The notes under the pieces: generated by a model
What the model was told of the DNA's origin: nothing
The model's database searches: none
The model's input: the letters and a program-made list of their open reading frames with translations, nothing else
Assembly: GCA_046733355.1 (NCBI GenBank)
Contig: JBKPOZ010000015.1
Coordinates: forward strand, 33,985 to 97,984
From: VAZQ01 sp046733355
Lineage (GTDB): Bacteria > Pseudomonadota > Alphaproteobacteria > Rhizobiales > Xanthobacteraceae
DNA length: 64,000 nucleotides
Direction: 5' to 3'
Program-made: the position numbers and the translations under genes
Shown: in pieces, positions 19,160 to 28,500 of the stretch
How the letters are laid out: each line of letters opens with the position of its first letter
Position numbering within the stretch: position 1 is the first letter of the stretch

Positions 19160-19254
19160 GATCCTCGTCCCTGATTTGCACGCGGTCTCGCCGCCTGCTC
19201 ATGGCGCAAAACAGGGGCCGCGACAAGGATACAAGTCGGAACGACGGGATCGGT

Positions 19255-19458
19255 TCAGATGCGCTCGTGCGCGCTGCACGGCTGCACGCCCGCAGTCGCC
19301 TCGTTCAGGATGCGCCGCAGCGTACGCGCGCAACGCCCGCATTGAACGCTGCAGCCGAGGCACCCGTAGATCTGGCCCGTACTGCGCGGCAGTTGCTCGC
19401 CGCCGAGGGCGATGCGCACATCCTGGTCGCTCAGCACGTTACAGGAACAGACGATCAT
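19255..19458 (-). CDS. bfd: Bacterioferritin-associated [2Fe-2S] ferredoxin
   Basis: The 67-residue protein has the BFD-type cluster cysteines: VCSCNVLSD at the N-terminus and CLGCSVQCGRC downstream, four cysteines spaced as in the Bfd/NifU-like [2Fe-2S] fold. It delivers electrons to bacterioferritin for release of stored iron. It lies immediately upstream of bfr in the same direction. About 200 bases upstream hold no gene; I looked for an iron-responsive operator and could not define one. Confidence 0.9.
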   Translation of the reverse strand: MIVCSCNVLSDQDVRIALGGEQLPRSTGQIYGCLGCSVQCGRCARTLRRILNEATAGVQPCSAHERI

Positions 19459-19664
19459 GGGGTGAAAGCCGGGACCGAAAGATTAGTCGCAGATGAAACG
19501 ATCGCTACAGCGCTTTGGCATCCTTTGCAATGAAAAATGCCGCTTTTATATACATTCTAATCTCGCGCGGCGGACACCCAGGACGGGCCTAATCCTGCGC
19601 AGCGGACCCTGCAACGGCGCAAAAGGCTCGTACCCGCGTGTTTCGCTGAGGATTTTGGGCGCCC

Positions 19665-21008
19665 TTAAGCTGCCGCTTGCGTGAGTGCATCGACGATACC
19701 GTCGACAACCTCCTCTACCAGCACCTTGTCCTCGCCCTCACCCATGACCCGAATAACCGGTTCAGTGCCGGACGGCCGCACGATCAGGCGGCCGCGATCA
19801 TTGAGGCGGGCTTCGGCGTCCTTGATAGCCGAGCGCACGTCCGGATTGTCGAGCGGCCGGCCGCTGCGATAGCGGACGCTCTTCAGAATCTGGGGCAACG
19901 GATCGAAACGATGGCAGACCCTGGATACTGGCTGGCCCTGCTTCTTTATGACTGCCAGGACCTGCAACGCGGCGAGAAGTCCGTCTCCGGTCGTCGTGTG
20001 GTCGGAGAGGATGATGTGACCTGAAGATTCGCCGCCCAGGTTGTATCCATTGCTGCGCATGTGATCGAGAACGTATCGGTCGCCGACCGCCGTGCGCATG
20101 AGCGCAACTCCCAGGCTGGCGAGATAGCGCTCGAGACCGAGATTCGACATGACGGTTGCAACGACACCGTCCTTCGCCAGCCGCCCGTCCTCCTTCCAGC
20201 TCTGCGCAATGACGGCGAGCAGCTGATCGCCGTCGATCACGCGGCCGCGCTCGTCGGCGAGCAGCACACGGTCGGCATCGCCGTCGAGCGCAATGCCGAT
20301 ATCAGCCCGCATTTCCTTGACCTTCTGGCAAAGCGCCGCAGGCTCCGTCGAGCCACACTCGCGATTGATGTTGAAGCCGTCCGGCTCGATGCCGATTGCG
20401 ATCACCTCGGCATCGAGCTCACGCAGCGCATCGGGGGCGACGCGATAGCCGGCGCCATGCGCGCAGTCGATGACGATGCGCAACCCGTCGAGGGACAGGT
20501 TTCTCGGCAGTGTGCGCTTTGCGAACTCGATGTAGCGGTCCTGCACGCCATCGATGCGGCGAGCGCGGCCCAGATCGGCGCTTTTCGCAAGTTTTTTTGT
20601 GAGATCGCTGCCCATGAGGCCCTCGATCTCGAACTCGAGCTCGTCGGAAAGCTTGAAACCGTCTGGTCCGAACAGCTTGATGCCATTGTCGTCGAACGTG
20701 TTGTGGGAGGCCGAGATCATCACCCCGAGATCGGCACGCATGGAACGGGTCAGCATGCCCACCGCGGGCGTCGGAATGGGGCCGGTGAGGAGTACATCCA
20801 TGCCCACCGAGGTAAATCCCGAGACCAATGCCGTCTCGATCATGTAACCCGACAGCCGCGTATCCTTGCCGATGAGCACGCGATGGCGGTGATCGCCACG
20901 GCGAAAGATCAGTCCTGCCGCCTGCCCCACTTTGAGCGCAAGCTCCGGCGTGATCACGCCATTGGCGCGACCGCGAATGCCATCAGTGCCGAAATATCTG
21001 CGCGTCAT
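19665..21008 (-). CDS. glmM: Phosphoglucosamine mutase
   Basis: It interconverts glucosamine-6-phosphate and glucosamine-1-phosphate on the way to UDP-GlcNAc for peptidoglycan and LPS. The 447-residue protein begins TRRYFGTDGIRGRAN. It has the active-site phosphoserine loop ISASHNTFDDNG, the metal-binding DGDADR loop, and the phosphate-binding VRPSGTEPVIRVM at the C-terminus. ATG 21008 is chosen over an upstream start at 21107 because the family begins here. It is alone, without the ftsH-folP neighbours seen in many bacteria. Confidence 0.96.
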   Translation of the reverse strand: MTRRYFGTDGIRGRANGVITPELALKVGQAAGLIFRRGDHRHRVLIGKDTRLSGYMIETALVSGFTSVGMDVLLTGPIPTPAVGMLTRSMRADLGVMISASHNTFDDNGIKLFGPDGFKLSDELEFEIEGLMGSDLTKKLAKSADLGRARRIDGVQDRYIEFAKRTLPRNLSLDGLRIVIDCAHGAGYRVAPDALRELDAEVIAIGIEPDGFNINRECGSTEPAALCQKVKEMRADIGIALDGDADRVLLADERGRVIDGDQLLAVIAQSWKEDGRLAKDGVVATVMSNLGLERYLASLGVALMRTAVGDRYVLDHMRSNGYNLGGESSGHIILSDHTTTGDGLLAALQVLAVIKKQGQPVSRVCHRFDPLPQILKSVRYRSGRPLDNPDVRSAIKDAEARLNDRGRLIVRPSGTEPVIRVMGEGEDKVLVEEVVDGIVDALTQAAA

Positions 21009-21111
21009 TTTCGAAAGCTTACCCCGTCCCCGACGTCGTCTTGAATCGCCAAACAATAGGCCCAATTCAAGAGAAAAGCGGTAAACAGCAAACAATAATG
21101 AGCACATGTTA

Positions 21112-21138
21112 AACGAAACCGCTGGCGCGAGCCAGCGG
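21112..21138 (-). terminator. Rho-independent terminator for the small gene at 21172
   Basis: On the minus strand an 8-bp stem (CCGCTGGC / GCCAGCGG, 21119-21138) with a four-base loop is followed by TTTCGTTT. It lies 33 bases beyond the stop of the 67-residue gene. Confidence 0.7.
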
Positions 21139-21171
21139 TCCGGTGCAGGCGCTCTGGTAGAGTAAGAAACG

Positions 21172-21375
21172 CTATCGCTTGGGTTTTTTGTCGTGCGGGG
21201 TGGGCGCCGGCTGGGTCACATTGGGCGGATCCGAAGCCGGAAAACTGTCCTCAAGGCCGCGATCGAGCGATTTCTCCGCCTTGCGGCGTTGCTCCTCCCG
21301 GAATTCCTCCTTCGCCTCCTGCCGACGCTTTTCCTCGATCTCGTGCTGCATGAGGGTCTCGTTTGGAATGCCCAT
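21172..21375 (-). CDS. Small charged protein with SFPASDPP motif, unknown function
   Basis: The 67-residue protein is highly charged and helical in its first half (HEIEEKRRQEAKEEFREEQRRK) and then carries EDSFPASDPPNVTQPAPTP, a motif I recall from many small conserved hypothetical proteins in rhizobia. No signal peptide or membrane helix is present, so it is cytoplasmic. ATG 21375 follows GGAGAGG. It has its own terminator, so it is a single-gene unit. The function is unknown. Confidence 0.75.
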   Translation of the reverse strand: MGIPNETLMQHEIEEKRRQEAKEEFREEQRRKAEKSLDRGLEDSFPASDPPNVTQPAPTPHDKKPKR

Positions 21376-21523
21376 GATACCTCTCCTTGCCTCGCCTCGC
21401 CCCATTAACGCATGTGAATGACTCGTGTTCCCACCGCGCCCGAGCGCCTGTTGCACCGCAGTCCCATTTTGCGTCACAGCGCAAAAGTTTATGCTCGTCT
21501 TGAACATCGCGTAGGGAAGAAAA

Positions 21524-22666
21524 ATGGCCGTTGGCCCAATCGCATGCGTCGACGATCTGCGTGCAGTCGCTCGGCGCAAGGTGCCGCGCGCATTCTTCGA
21601 TTATGTGGAAGCCGGGTCCTACGGGCAGGAGACGCTGCGCGCGAACTGTGCTGATTTCGAGCGCATCAAATTACGACAGCGTGTTCTCGTCGATGTCTCG
21701 CAACGCGAGCTGAGCACTGTCATCGCCGGTGAGCCGGCGCGACTACCCATTGCGCTCGCGCCGATCGGCTTGTGCGGCATGCAATGGGGCGACGGCGAGA
21801 TTCTCGCGTGCCGCGCGGCGCAGAAAGCCGGGATTCCATTCACGCTTTCCACGATGTCCATCTGTTCCATCGAGGACGTGCAGGAAGCGGTAGAGAAACC
21901 CTTCTGGTTTCAGCTCTATATGATGAAGGACCGCGGCTTCATGCGCGCGCTGATCGAGCGCGCTGCTGCCGCACGATGCAGCGCCCTGGTCCTCACCGTC
22001 GACCTGCAGGTGCTCGGCCAGCGGCATGCCGACATACGAAACGGCTTGACCGTGCCGCCGCAGATCAGTCTCGGCAACCTCGTGGACATGGCCACGAAAC
22101 CAGCATGGGTTCTGTCGGTGCTGCAAGGCAAGCGAAAGACATTCGGCAATCTCGCCGGCCACATACGCGGCATGAAGGACGTCATTTCGCTTACGGAGTG
22201 GACGGCCTCGCAGTTCGACACAACTCTCAACTGGAAGGACGTGGACTGGGTGCGCAGCATCTGGCCGGGCACGCTCATCATCAAGGGCATTCTCGATGTC
22301 GAGGACGCGCGGACCGCAACCAAAACGGGGGCGAGCGCAATTGTCGTCTCCAACCATGGCGGCCGGCAGCTCGACGGCGCGCCTTCCTCGATTTCGATGC
22401 TGCCCAGGATCGTCGAGGCAGTCGGGCAGGAGATCGAGATAATGTTCGACGGAGGGATTCGGTCGGGACAGGATTTATTTCGCGCGCTTGCCTTGGGCGC
22501 GCGCTCATGCCTGATCGGGCGCGCCTACGTATATGGCCTCGGTGCCGCCGGCGAGGCCGGGGTGAGCAAGGCGATCGCGCTTATTGCCAAGGAGCTTGAA
22601 GTGACCATGGCGCTCACCGGAACGGGAAGCGTCAAGGAAATCGATCACCGCGCGCTGGCGCAATAA
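21524..22666 (+). CDS. FMN-dependent alpha-hydroxy-acid dehydrogenase (L-lactate dehydrogenase-like)
   Basis: The 380-residue TIM-barrel flavoprotein belongs to the lactate oxidase/dehydrogenase/glycolate oxidase family. Visible are the FMN-phosphate and substrate motifs: APIGLCGMQWGDGE, FQLYMMKDR, the lysine in LIIKGILDVEDA, the catalytic His/Arg in VSNHGGRQLDG, and FDGGIRSGQDLFRALALGA. It most resembles LldD-type respiratory dehydrogenases. The substrate (L-lactate, or another 2-hydroxy acid) cannot be fixed from sequence. No linked permease or regulator is present. Confidence 0.88.
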   Translation: MAVGPIACVDDLRAVARRKVPRAFFDYVEAGSYGQETLRANCADFERIKLRQRVLVDVSQRELSTVIAGEPARLPIALAPIGLCGMQWGDGEILACRAAQKAGIPFTLSTMSICSIEDVQEAVEKPFWFQLYMMKDRGFMRALIERAAAARCSALVLTVDLQVLGQRHADIRNGLTVPPQISLGNLVDMATKPAWVLSVLQGKRKTFGNLAGHIRGMKDVISLTEWTASQFDTTLNWKDVDWVRSIWPGTLIIKGILDVEDARTATKTGASAIVVSNHGGRQLDGAPSSISMLPRIVEAVGQEIEIMFDGGIRSGQDLFRALALGARSCLIGRAYVYGLGAAGEAGVSKAIALIAKELEVTMALTGTGSVKEIDHRALAQ

Positions 22667-22735
22667 GCACGCCGCATTTTCGGAGCGCACCATTATAAAT
22701 TGGTGCTATTGAGAGAATATTCGCGGGGAGTTGCC

Positions 22736-23113
22736 ATGCCATCCAAAGCATCGGAGATCTTCAGAATGGTCGGGCAAAGCGACGCTTTGCTTGACCAGGC
22801 CTGGATGCAGCGGAGATGGGGCACTTTCGTGCCATTATGGCTCGCCATCAGTATTGGTTTGGCGCTCCTGCCGGCGGTAATGGTGTTTGTGTTCCTGCTC
22901 GTGCCGGGACTTCTCTACAATGCTTTTGCCGCAGTCAGCCATGCGAAGTCGCTGACGATTTCAGTGTCCGACCTTTGGCATCTTGCGGCAGGGCTGGGCG
23001 CCATTATCGGCCTGTTCACGCTGGTTTTTACCGTTCCTGTTATGATGTTTCGGCAGATTTTAGGGGATCTGCGTGCGGCCGGCCCGACTCCCGCAGAGGT
23101 GGAGAGGCGCTGA
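22736..23113 (+). CDS. Hypothetical two-helix membrane protein
   Basis: The 125-residue protein has two strong transmembrane helices (PLWLAISIGLALLPAVMVFV and the segment around LAAGLGAIIGLFTLVFTV). The short N-terminal cytoplasmic part has KASEIFRMVGQSDALLDQAW, and the tail is acidic/basic. ATG 22736 follows GGGAG. I do not recognise it. It lies upstream of the SOS operon but before the LexA site, so it is not part of that operon. Confidence 0.6.
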   Translation: MPSKASEIFRMVGQSDALLDQAWMQRRWGTFVPLWLAISIGLALLPAVMVFVFLLVPGLLYNAFAAVSHAKSLTISVSDLWHLAAGLGAIIGLFTLVFTVPVMMFRQILGDLRAAGPTPAEVERR

Positions 23114-23203
23114 TCTCTTTACGTCGCTCGAGCGGCTAGCACTTCATATTTTTCAGTGACTTACGATTCTGCTTGATCTTTCGGAAGCGTTCCGGAATCT
23201 CTA

Positions 23204-23218
23204 GAACAAATAGGGAAC
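23204..23218. promoter_or_regulatory. LexA operator (alphaproteobacterial SOS box)
   Basis: GAACAAATAGGGAAC is a perfect GAAC-N7-GAAC, the reverse-complement form of the alphaproteobacterial LexA site GTTC-N7-GTTC. It lies 15 bases upstream of the imuA start and would repress the whole imuA-imuB-dnaE2 operon until DNA damage. Confidence 0.9.
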
Positions 23219-23232
23219 AATCTTGGTGCCGG

Positions 23233-24048
23233 ATGATCCCGTTCTCGGCCGCTTACCCCGCTTGCCAGCCAAAGCCCTCCATTCAGGGATTGCGGCAGAA
23301 GCTCGCATTGCTGGAACGAGGGCCCGGATTTGCCGGGCAGCAGGATGCGCTCGCCCTCAATATCTCGCCGATCGATGCCGCACTGGCCGGCGGACTTGCG
23401 CGGCCGGCGGTCCACGAAATCTCGGCGCGCTGCGAAGCGCACAATGCGGCTGCCAGTCGTTTCGCATGTGCCTTGGCAGGAATTTTACTCGAGCGATCCC
23501 GGAGCAAAGCGGCCATTTGGGTCGCGCACGACCTTGCGCTGTTTGAGCATGGCACGCCTTACGCACCCGGTCTCGTCGATGCCGGCATTGCTCCGGAATG
23601 GCTGACTACGGTCATTGCGCCGCGCAGGGCAGATGTACTCTGGGCCATGGAAGAAGCCCTGCGCTGCCGTGCCATCGGCGTAGTCATCGCTGAACTGGGC
23701 ACGCAACCGCTCGATCACGTCGCGGCGCGCCGGCTCTCGCTCGCGGCTGTTGCCGGCAGCACGCTTGGTTTGATCTTGCGCGCGAGACCCGATGAGGCGC
23801 CGTGCGCCTGCGCCACCCGTTGGATCATCAGCTCCGCTCCTACCGGGGTCTCTGCAGAAAACGAGGAAAAATTCCGCGGCATCGGACCACCGCGTCTATG
23901 CGTGCAACTCGTGCGCAATCATCGTGGTCATCCGGGAGCGTGGCTAGTGGAGTGGAACAGTGTTGAGCAGCGTTTCGAGCTCGCAACGCATTCTCTGTCT
24001 GTGGTTCAATCGGCTGTCGACCGACCGCCTCATGCAGCAGTCGCATGA
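23233..24048 (+). CDS. imuA: ImuA, SOS mutasome accessory protein
   Basis: This is a RecA/SulA-like accessory protein of the damage-inducible mutagenesis cassette. In other bacteria ImuA and ImuB act with DnaE2 to copy past lesions. The 271-residue protein has the family segments LRQKLALLERG, AVHEISARCEAHNAAAS, and WVAHDLALFEHGTPYAPGL. ATG 23233 is chosen because any earlier start would lie on or before the LexA operator. Its 3' end overlaps imuB by 89 bases, indicating tight translational coupling. Confidence 0.9.
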   Translation: MIPFSAAYPACQPKPSIQGLRQKLALLERGPGFAGQQDALALNISPIDAALAGGLARPAVHEISARCEAHNAAASRFACALAGILLERSRSKAAIWVAHDLALFEHGTPYAPGLVDAGIAPEWLTTVIAPRRADVLWAMEEALRCRAIGVVIAELGTQPLDHVAARRLSLAAVAGSTLGLILRARPDEAPCACATRWIISSAPTGVSAENEEKFRGIGPPRLCVQLVRNHRGHPGAWLVEWNSVEQRFELATHSLSVVQSAVDRPPHAAVA

Positions 24049-25570
24049 GAACAGCTGGCTAGCGCAAAGGGCGCCGCGCAGAGAAGAAGCTCCGCTCGTC
24101 GTATTCGGCCGGGGCGGCAATCTGGACCTGGTCGTCGCGCTCAACGACGCAGCCGAACACATCGGCCTTGCGCCGGGACTCGCGCTTGCGCAAGCGCGCG
24201 CGATGCATCCTGCGCTCGTTTGCGTTGCGGAGGATCAGGCCGCGGATGCGCGCCTTCTCGAGCACATCGCCGATTGGTGCCAACGTTACACTCCCCTCGT
24301 CGCCTGCAGGTCGCCCGATACGATTTTGCTCGATATCACCGGTTGCACGCATCTTTTCGGCGGCGAGGAGAAACTTTCTCAGGATGTGACAAGCCGGATG
24401 CAATCCTTCGGCTTTGCGGCACGCGCCGCAATCGCTTCCAGCATCGGAGCGGCATGGGCGACAGCGCATTTCGCGACCGCCGGGATCATGCCGAGAGGAG
24501 AAGAACGCGGGCTCCTCCCTTCCCTCCCGGTTGCCGCCTTGCGCCTGCCGGAAGAGACTATCGCGGCGCTGGACCGGGTCGGATTGAAATGCGTCGGCGA
24601 TCTTCTCGATCTGCCGCGCGCACCGCTCGCCGCACGTTTCGGCACCGATCTGCTGCGCCAGGTCGATCGCGCGCTCGGCGATGAAGCGGAGCCGCTGAGC
24701 CCGCGTCTGCCAGTGCCCGTCTATATGGCGGAGAAAAGCTTCTTCGAACCGATCGCGCGCGAGCAAGATGTGCTCGCGAGCATTGAGCACCTGGCAGGAC
24801 GCCTTTCGGCCAAGCTCGCAACGCACGGGGATGGCGCACGCCAGGTCGAGCTTGCGCTCTTTCGCACCGATGGCGTCGTCAAGCGCGTCAGGGTCGGGAC
24901 CGCGCGCCCGCAGCGCAATGCGCAGACCATGCGCGCGCTGTTTGCCGAGCGGCTTGCAGTGCTTGGCGAAGAGATCGATCCGGGCTTTGGATTTGATCTC
25001 GCAAGATTATCCGTTCTCGTCGCCGAGCCCTGTATGGAGGAACAGATCGGCTTTGCCACGCACGACGAGCAACGTGACCTCGATCGTCTCATTGATCGGC
25101 TCAGTGCCCGCCTTGGAACGCGCCGCATCACGCGCCTCGCTTGTCGCGAAAGCCACATTCCGGAGCTCGCGACGATGGCCTTGCCGGCACAGACCGCGCG
25201 GGCAGTGTCTCATCACTGGGACAATTTTCGCGATTTTCGCGCGGAGACCGGACTGAGCGCGCGGCCGCTGCGTCTCTTGCCCAAGCCCGAGTCCATTTTC
25301 GAGGTGATTGCGCTCGTGCCCGACGGGCCACCGCTGCGCTTCCGCTGGCGTCGCGCATGGCACGAAATAGTCGCGGTGGAAGGCCCGGAGCGCATCGAGG
25401 GGGCCTGGTGGAACGAGGACGGTGGCGGGCTTATCCGCGACTATTTCCAGGTGGAGGACAAAGCGGGCCTGCGTTTCTGGGTGTTTCGTGCGGGACATTA
25501 TCGCGGCAGCGCTTCCGAGCATGTGATGCCGGATATGCCGCGCTGGTTCATGCACGGAATGTATGGTTGA
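23960..25570 (+). CDS. imuB: ImuB, Y-family polymerase-like mutasome hub
   Basis: The 536-residue Y-family relative is thought to serve as a hub binding the beta clamp and DnaE2 rather than as a polymerase. The first catalytic motif, normally DxDxF, reads LCLWFNRLSTDRL, so the first aspartate is missing. The second region retains ILLDITGCTHLFGGE, but the full acidic triad is absent, the hallmark of ImuB. Helix-hairpin-helix and little-finger domains follow. The start is GTG 23960 inside the imuA 3' end, and the stop overlaps dnaE2 by eight bases. Confidence 0.93.
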   Translation: MLSSVSSSQRILCLWFNRLSTDRLMQQSHENSWLAQRAPRREEAPLVVFGRGGNLDLVVALNDAAEHIGLAPGLALAQARAMHPALVCVAEDQAADARLLEHIADWCQRYTPLVACRSPDTILLDITGCTHLFGGEEKLSQDVTSRMQSFGFAARAAIASSIGAAWATAHFATAGIMPRGEERGLLPSLPVAALRLPEETIAALDRVGLKCVGDLLDLPRAPLAARFGTDLLRQVDRALGDEAEPLSPRLPVPVYMAEKSFFEPIAREQDVLASIEHLAGRLSAKLATHGDGARQVELALFRTDGVVKRVRVGTARPQRNAQTMRALFAERLAVLGEEIDPGFGFDLARLSVLVAEPCMEEQIGFATHDEQRDLDRLIDRLSARLGTRRITRLACRESHIPELATMALPAQTARAVSHHWDNFRDFRAETGLSARPLRLLPKPESIFEVIALVPDGPPLRFRWRRAWHEIVAVEGPERIEGAWWNEDGGGLIRDYFQVEDKAGLRFWVFRAGHYRGSASEHVMPDMPRWFMHGMYG

Positions 25571-28500
25571 GATGAGCGGTTACGTCGAATTCGCCGCCGC
25601 ATCGAATTTCTCCTTCCTGCGCGGCGCCTCTCATCCCGAGGAGCTGATGCTGCAGGCCGCCCATATCGGGTTGGCCGGCATGGGGCTGTGCGATCGCAAC
25701 TCGGTTGCCGGTGTCGTGCGGGCGCATCTGATAAAACGCGAAAAGCAGTTGGCGCTCGCCTATCACCCTGGCACGCGCCTCGTCTTTGCCGATGGCACCC
25801 CGGATATCCTTGCGTATCCGCGGGATCGACCGGCTTGGGGTCAACTCTGCCGTCTGCTGACGCGCGGCAATCTGCGCGCAAAGAAGGGCGAGTGCCTGCT
25901 CTATCTGCACGATCTCCTTGAGCACATCGACGGGCTCGAGCTGATCGTGATGGAGCGCTCGACGGCGGAAGGTCGCGTTACAAACCTGCCCCTCACCCCA
26001 CCCTCTCCCCGCATGCGGGGAGAGGGAGTGCACGACCGTGACTGGCTAACTTCGGGAGGAGAGCTGCGGCGTCTCACTCCCTCTCCCCGTTCTTCACGGG
26101 GAGAGGGTGGGGTGAGGGGCGATGCACGTCGTGTGCTGGATGTGCTGCGTGAAAGTGCGTCCGGGCGTGTCCGTCTTGCGGCGATGATGCTCTATCGCGG
26201 CAATGATCGCGCGCGACTTGCCCGGCGCTTGCAGCTCGCGGCCGAAGCCGGCGTGCCGCTCATCGCCGTCAATGACGTCTTTTATCATCACCCCGACCGT
26301 CGCGAGTTGCACGACGTCCTCACCTGCATTCGCCAGGGCATAACAATCGACGAGGCTGGCTGGCAGCTTGCCGGCAACGCGGAACGCTATCTCAAGCCGT
26401 CCTCCGAAATGGCGCGCCTCTTTCGGGCTGCTCCGCAAGCGATCGAGCAAACACTGACGCTCCACCACGCGCTCACCTTCTCGCTCGATGAGCTCAAATA
26501 CGAGTATCCAGCGGAGAGAGAGCCCGGATTTGCCAGCGCGCAGGACGCGCTCGTGCATCTCGTCTGGGAAGGCGCCGGTGCGCGCTATGGGGAGGGCATT
26601 CCGGACAATGTCCGGCATGCGCTTGAGCATGAGCTCGCGCTCATCGCCAAGCTCGATTACGCCGCTTATTTCCTCACCGTTCACTACATCGTGCGCTACG
26701 CGCGCAGCCAAAATATCCTTTGCCAGGGCCGCGGCTCCGCCGCGAACTCGGCCGTCTGCTACTGCCTGGGCATTACCGACGTGGACCCGCGTGACGGTCG
26801 CCTCTTATTCGAGCGCTTCATCTCGTCCGAGCGGGGCGAGCCGCCCGATATCGACGTCGACTTCGAGCACGAGCGCCGCGAAGAGGTGATGCAGCACATC
26901 TATCAATGCTACGGGCGCGACCACACCGGCATTGCCGCGACCGTCATTTCCTATCGCGGCCGCTCCGCCATCCGCGAAGTCGGCAAGGCCTTCGGGCTCT
27001 CCGAAGATGTGATCGGCGCGCTTTCCTCCTCGATCTGGGGCATGGGCGGGGCGGTGCGCGAAGCCGACCTCGGACGAGCAGGCATCGACCTCTCCAGCAC
27101 GCGCGTGCAGAAAATGCGCGCGCTCGCGCTCGAGATACAATCATTCCCGCGCCACCTGTCCCAGCATGTCGGCGGCTTCGTCATCACGCGCAGCCCGCTC
27201 GATGAAGTGGTACCCATCGGCAATGGGGCGATGAAGGACCGCACCTTCGTCGAATGGGACAAGGATGACCTCGACGCGCTCGGCATCCTGAAGGTCGATG
27301 TGCTTGGCCTTGGCATGCTGACCTGCGTGCGCAAGTCATTCGAGCTCGCCGAGCGCCACTATGGCCTCTCGTTCCGGACCAGAGGCCCCGATGATCAGGA
27401 AAAGCGATTTTTTTCCCTTTCCACCATTCCGAAGGAGGACGAGCCCGTCTATCGCATGCTGCAGCGCGCCGATTCGGTGGGCGTCTTTCAGGTGGAGAGC
27501 CGCGCGCAAATGTCCATGTTGCCGCGGCTCAAACCAAAGGAGTTCTATGACCTGGTAATCGAAGTGGCGATCGTGCGACCCGGCCCCATTCAGGGGGACA
27601 TGGTGCATCCCTACCTGCGCCGCCGCCAGGGACTCGAGCCGATCACCTTTCCCTCGCCGGAGCTTGAAACCGTGCTCGGCAAGACACTCGGCGTTCCTTT
27701 ATTTCAGGAACAGGCGATGCGCATTGCCATTGTGGCCGGCGGCTTCACGCCCGGAGAGGCTGACAGGCTGCGCCGTGCCATGGCGACGTTCAAACGTACC
27801 GGAACGATCGCAACTTTCAGGACGAAAATGATTGAAGGCATGGTGGCGCGGAATTATCCGCGCGAATTCGCCGAGCGCTGTTTCAGCCAGATCGAGGGTT
27901 TTGGCGAATACGGCTTTCCGGAAAGTCACGCGGCGAGCTTTGCGCTGCTGGTCTATGCCTCGGCCTGGCTCAAGTGCCGTTATCCGGACGTCTTTGCGGC
28001 GGCGCTCCTCAACTCACAGCCCATGGGTTTCTACGCCCCGGCGCAGATCGTGCGCGATCTGCGCGAGCACGGCGTCGAAGTTCGTCCGATCGATGTCAAT
28101 CGCTCGGATTGGGACGCGACACTCGAGCCGGGACCGCGACCGGCCGGGCGCATTCATGCGCCGCACAGGGATATGGCGAACGACATGCGCAGCACACATG
28201 CGGTGCGCCTCGGCTTTCGCCAGATCAAAGGGCTGTCGGAGCGGGATGCAACCCACATCGTTCAAGCGCGACATAACCCGTATCGCTCCGTACGCGATCT
28301 TTGGCTCCGCACAGGTGTTTCCCCGCGCATCATCGAGCGCCTCGCCGATGCAGATGCATTTGGCTCTCTCGGTTTGTCGCGGCGACAGGCGTTGTGGGCT
28401 GCCAAGGCGCTCGGACGCGTCGGAGACCGCGAAGATGACCTCCCTCTGCTGCGCGCCGCTGCCTCGCCGCATCAGCGTGACAGCGATGTTGTGATTGCGG

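Noticed and set aside
19459..19664. Possible iron-responsive (Irr/RirA-type) operator upstream of bfd
   Set aside because: An AT-rich ATTAGAATG stretch occurs but no convincing inverted repeat or full consensus could be made out.
20061..21044. 327-residue plus-strand frame opposite glmM
   Set aside because: glmM on the minus strand has every family motif. This frame has none.
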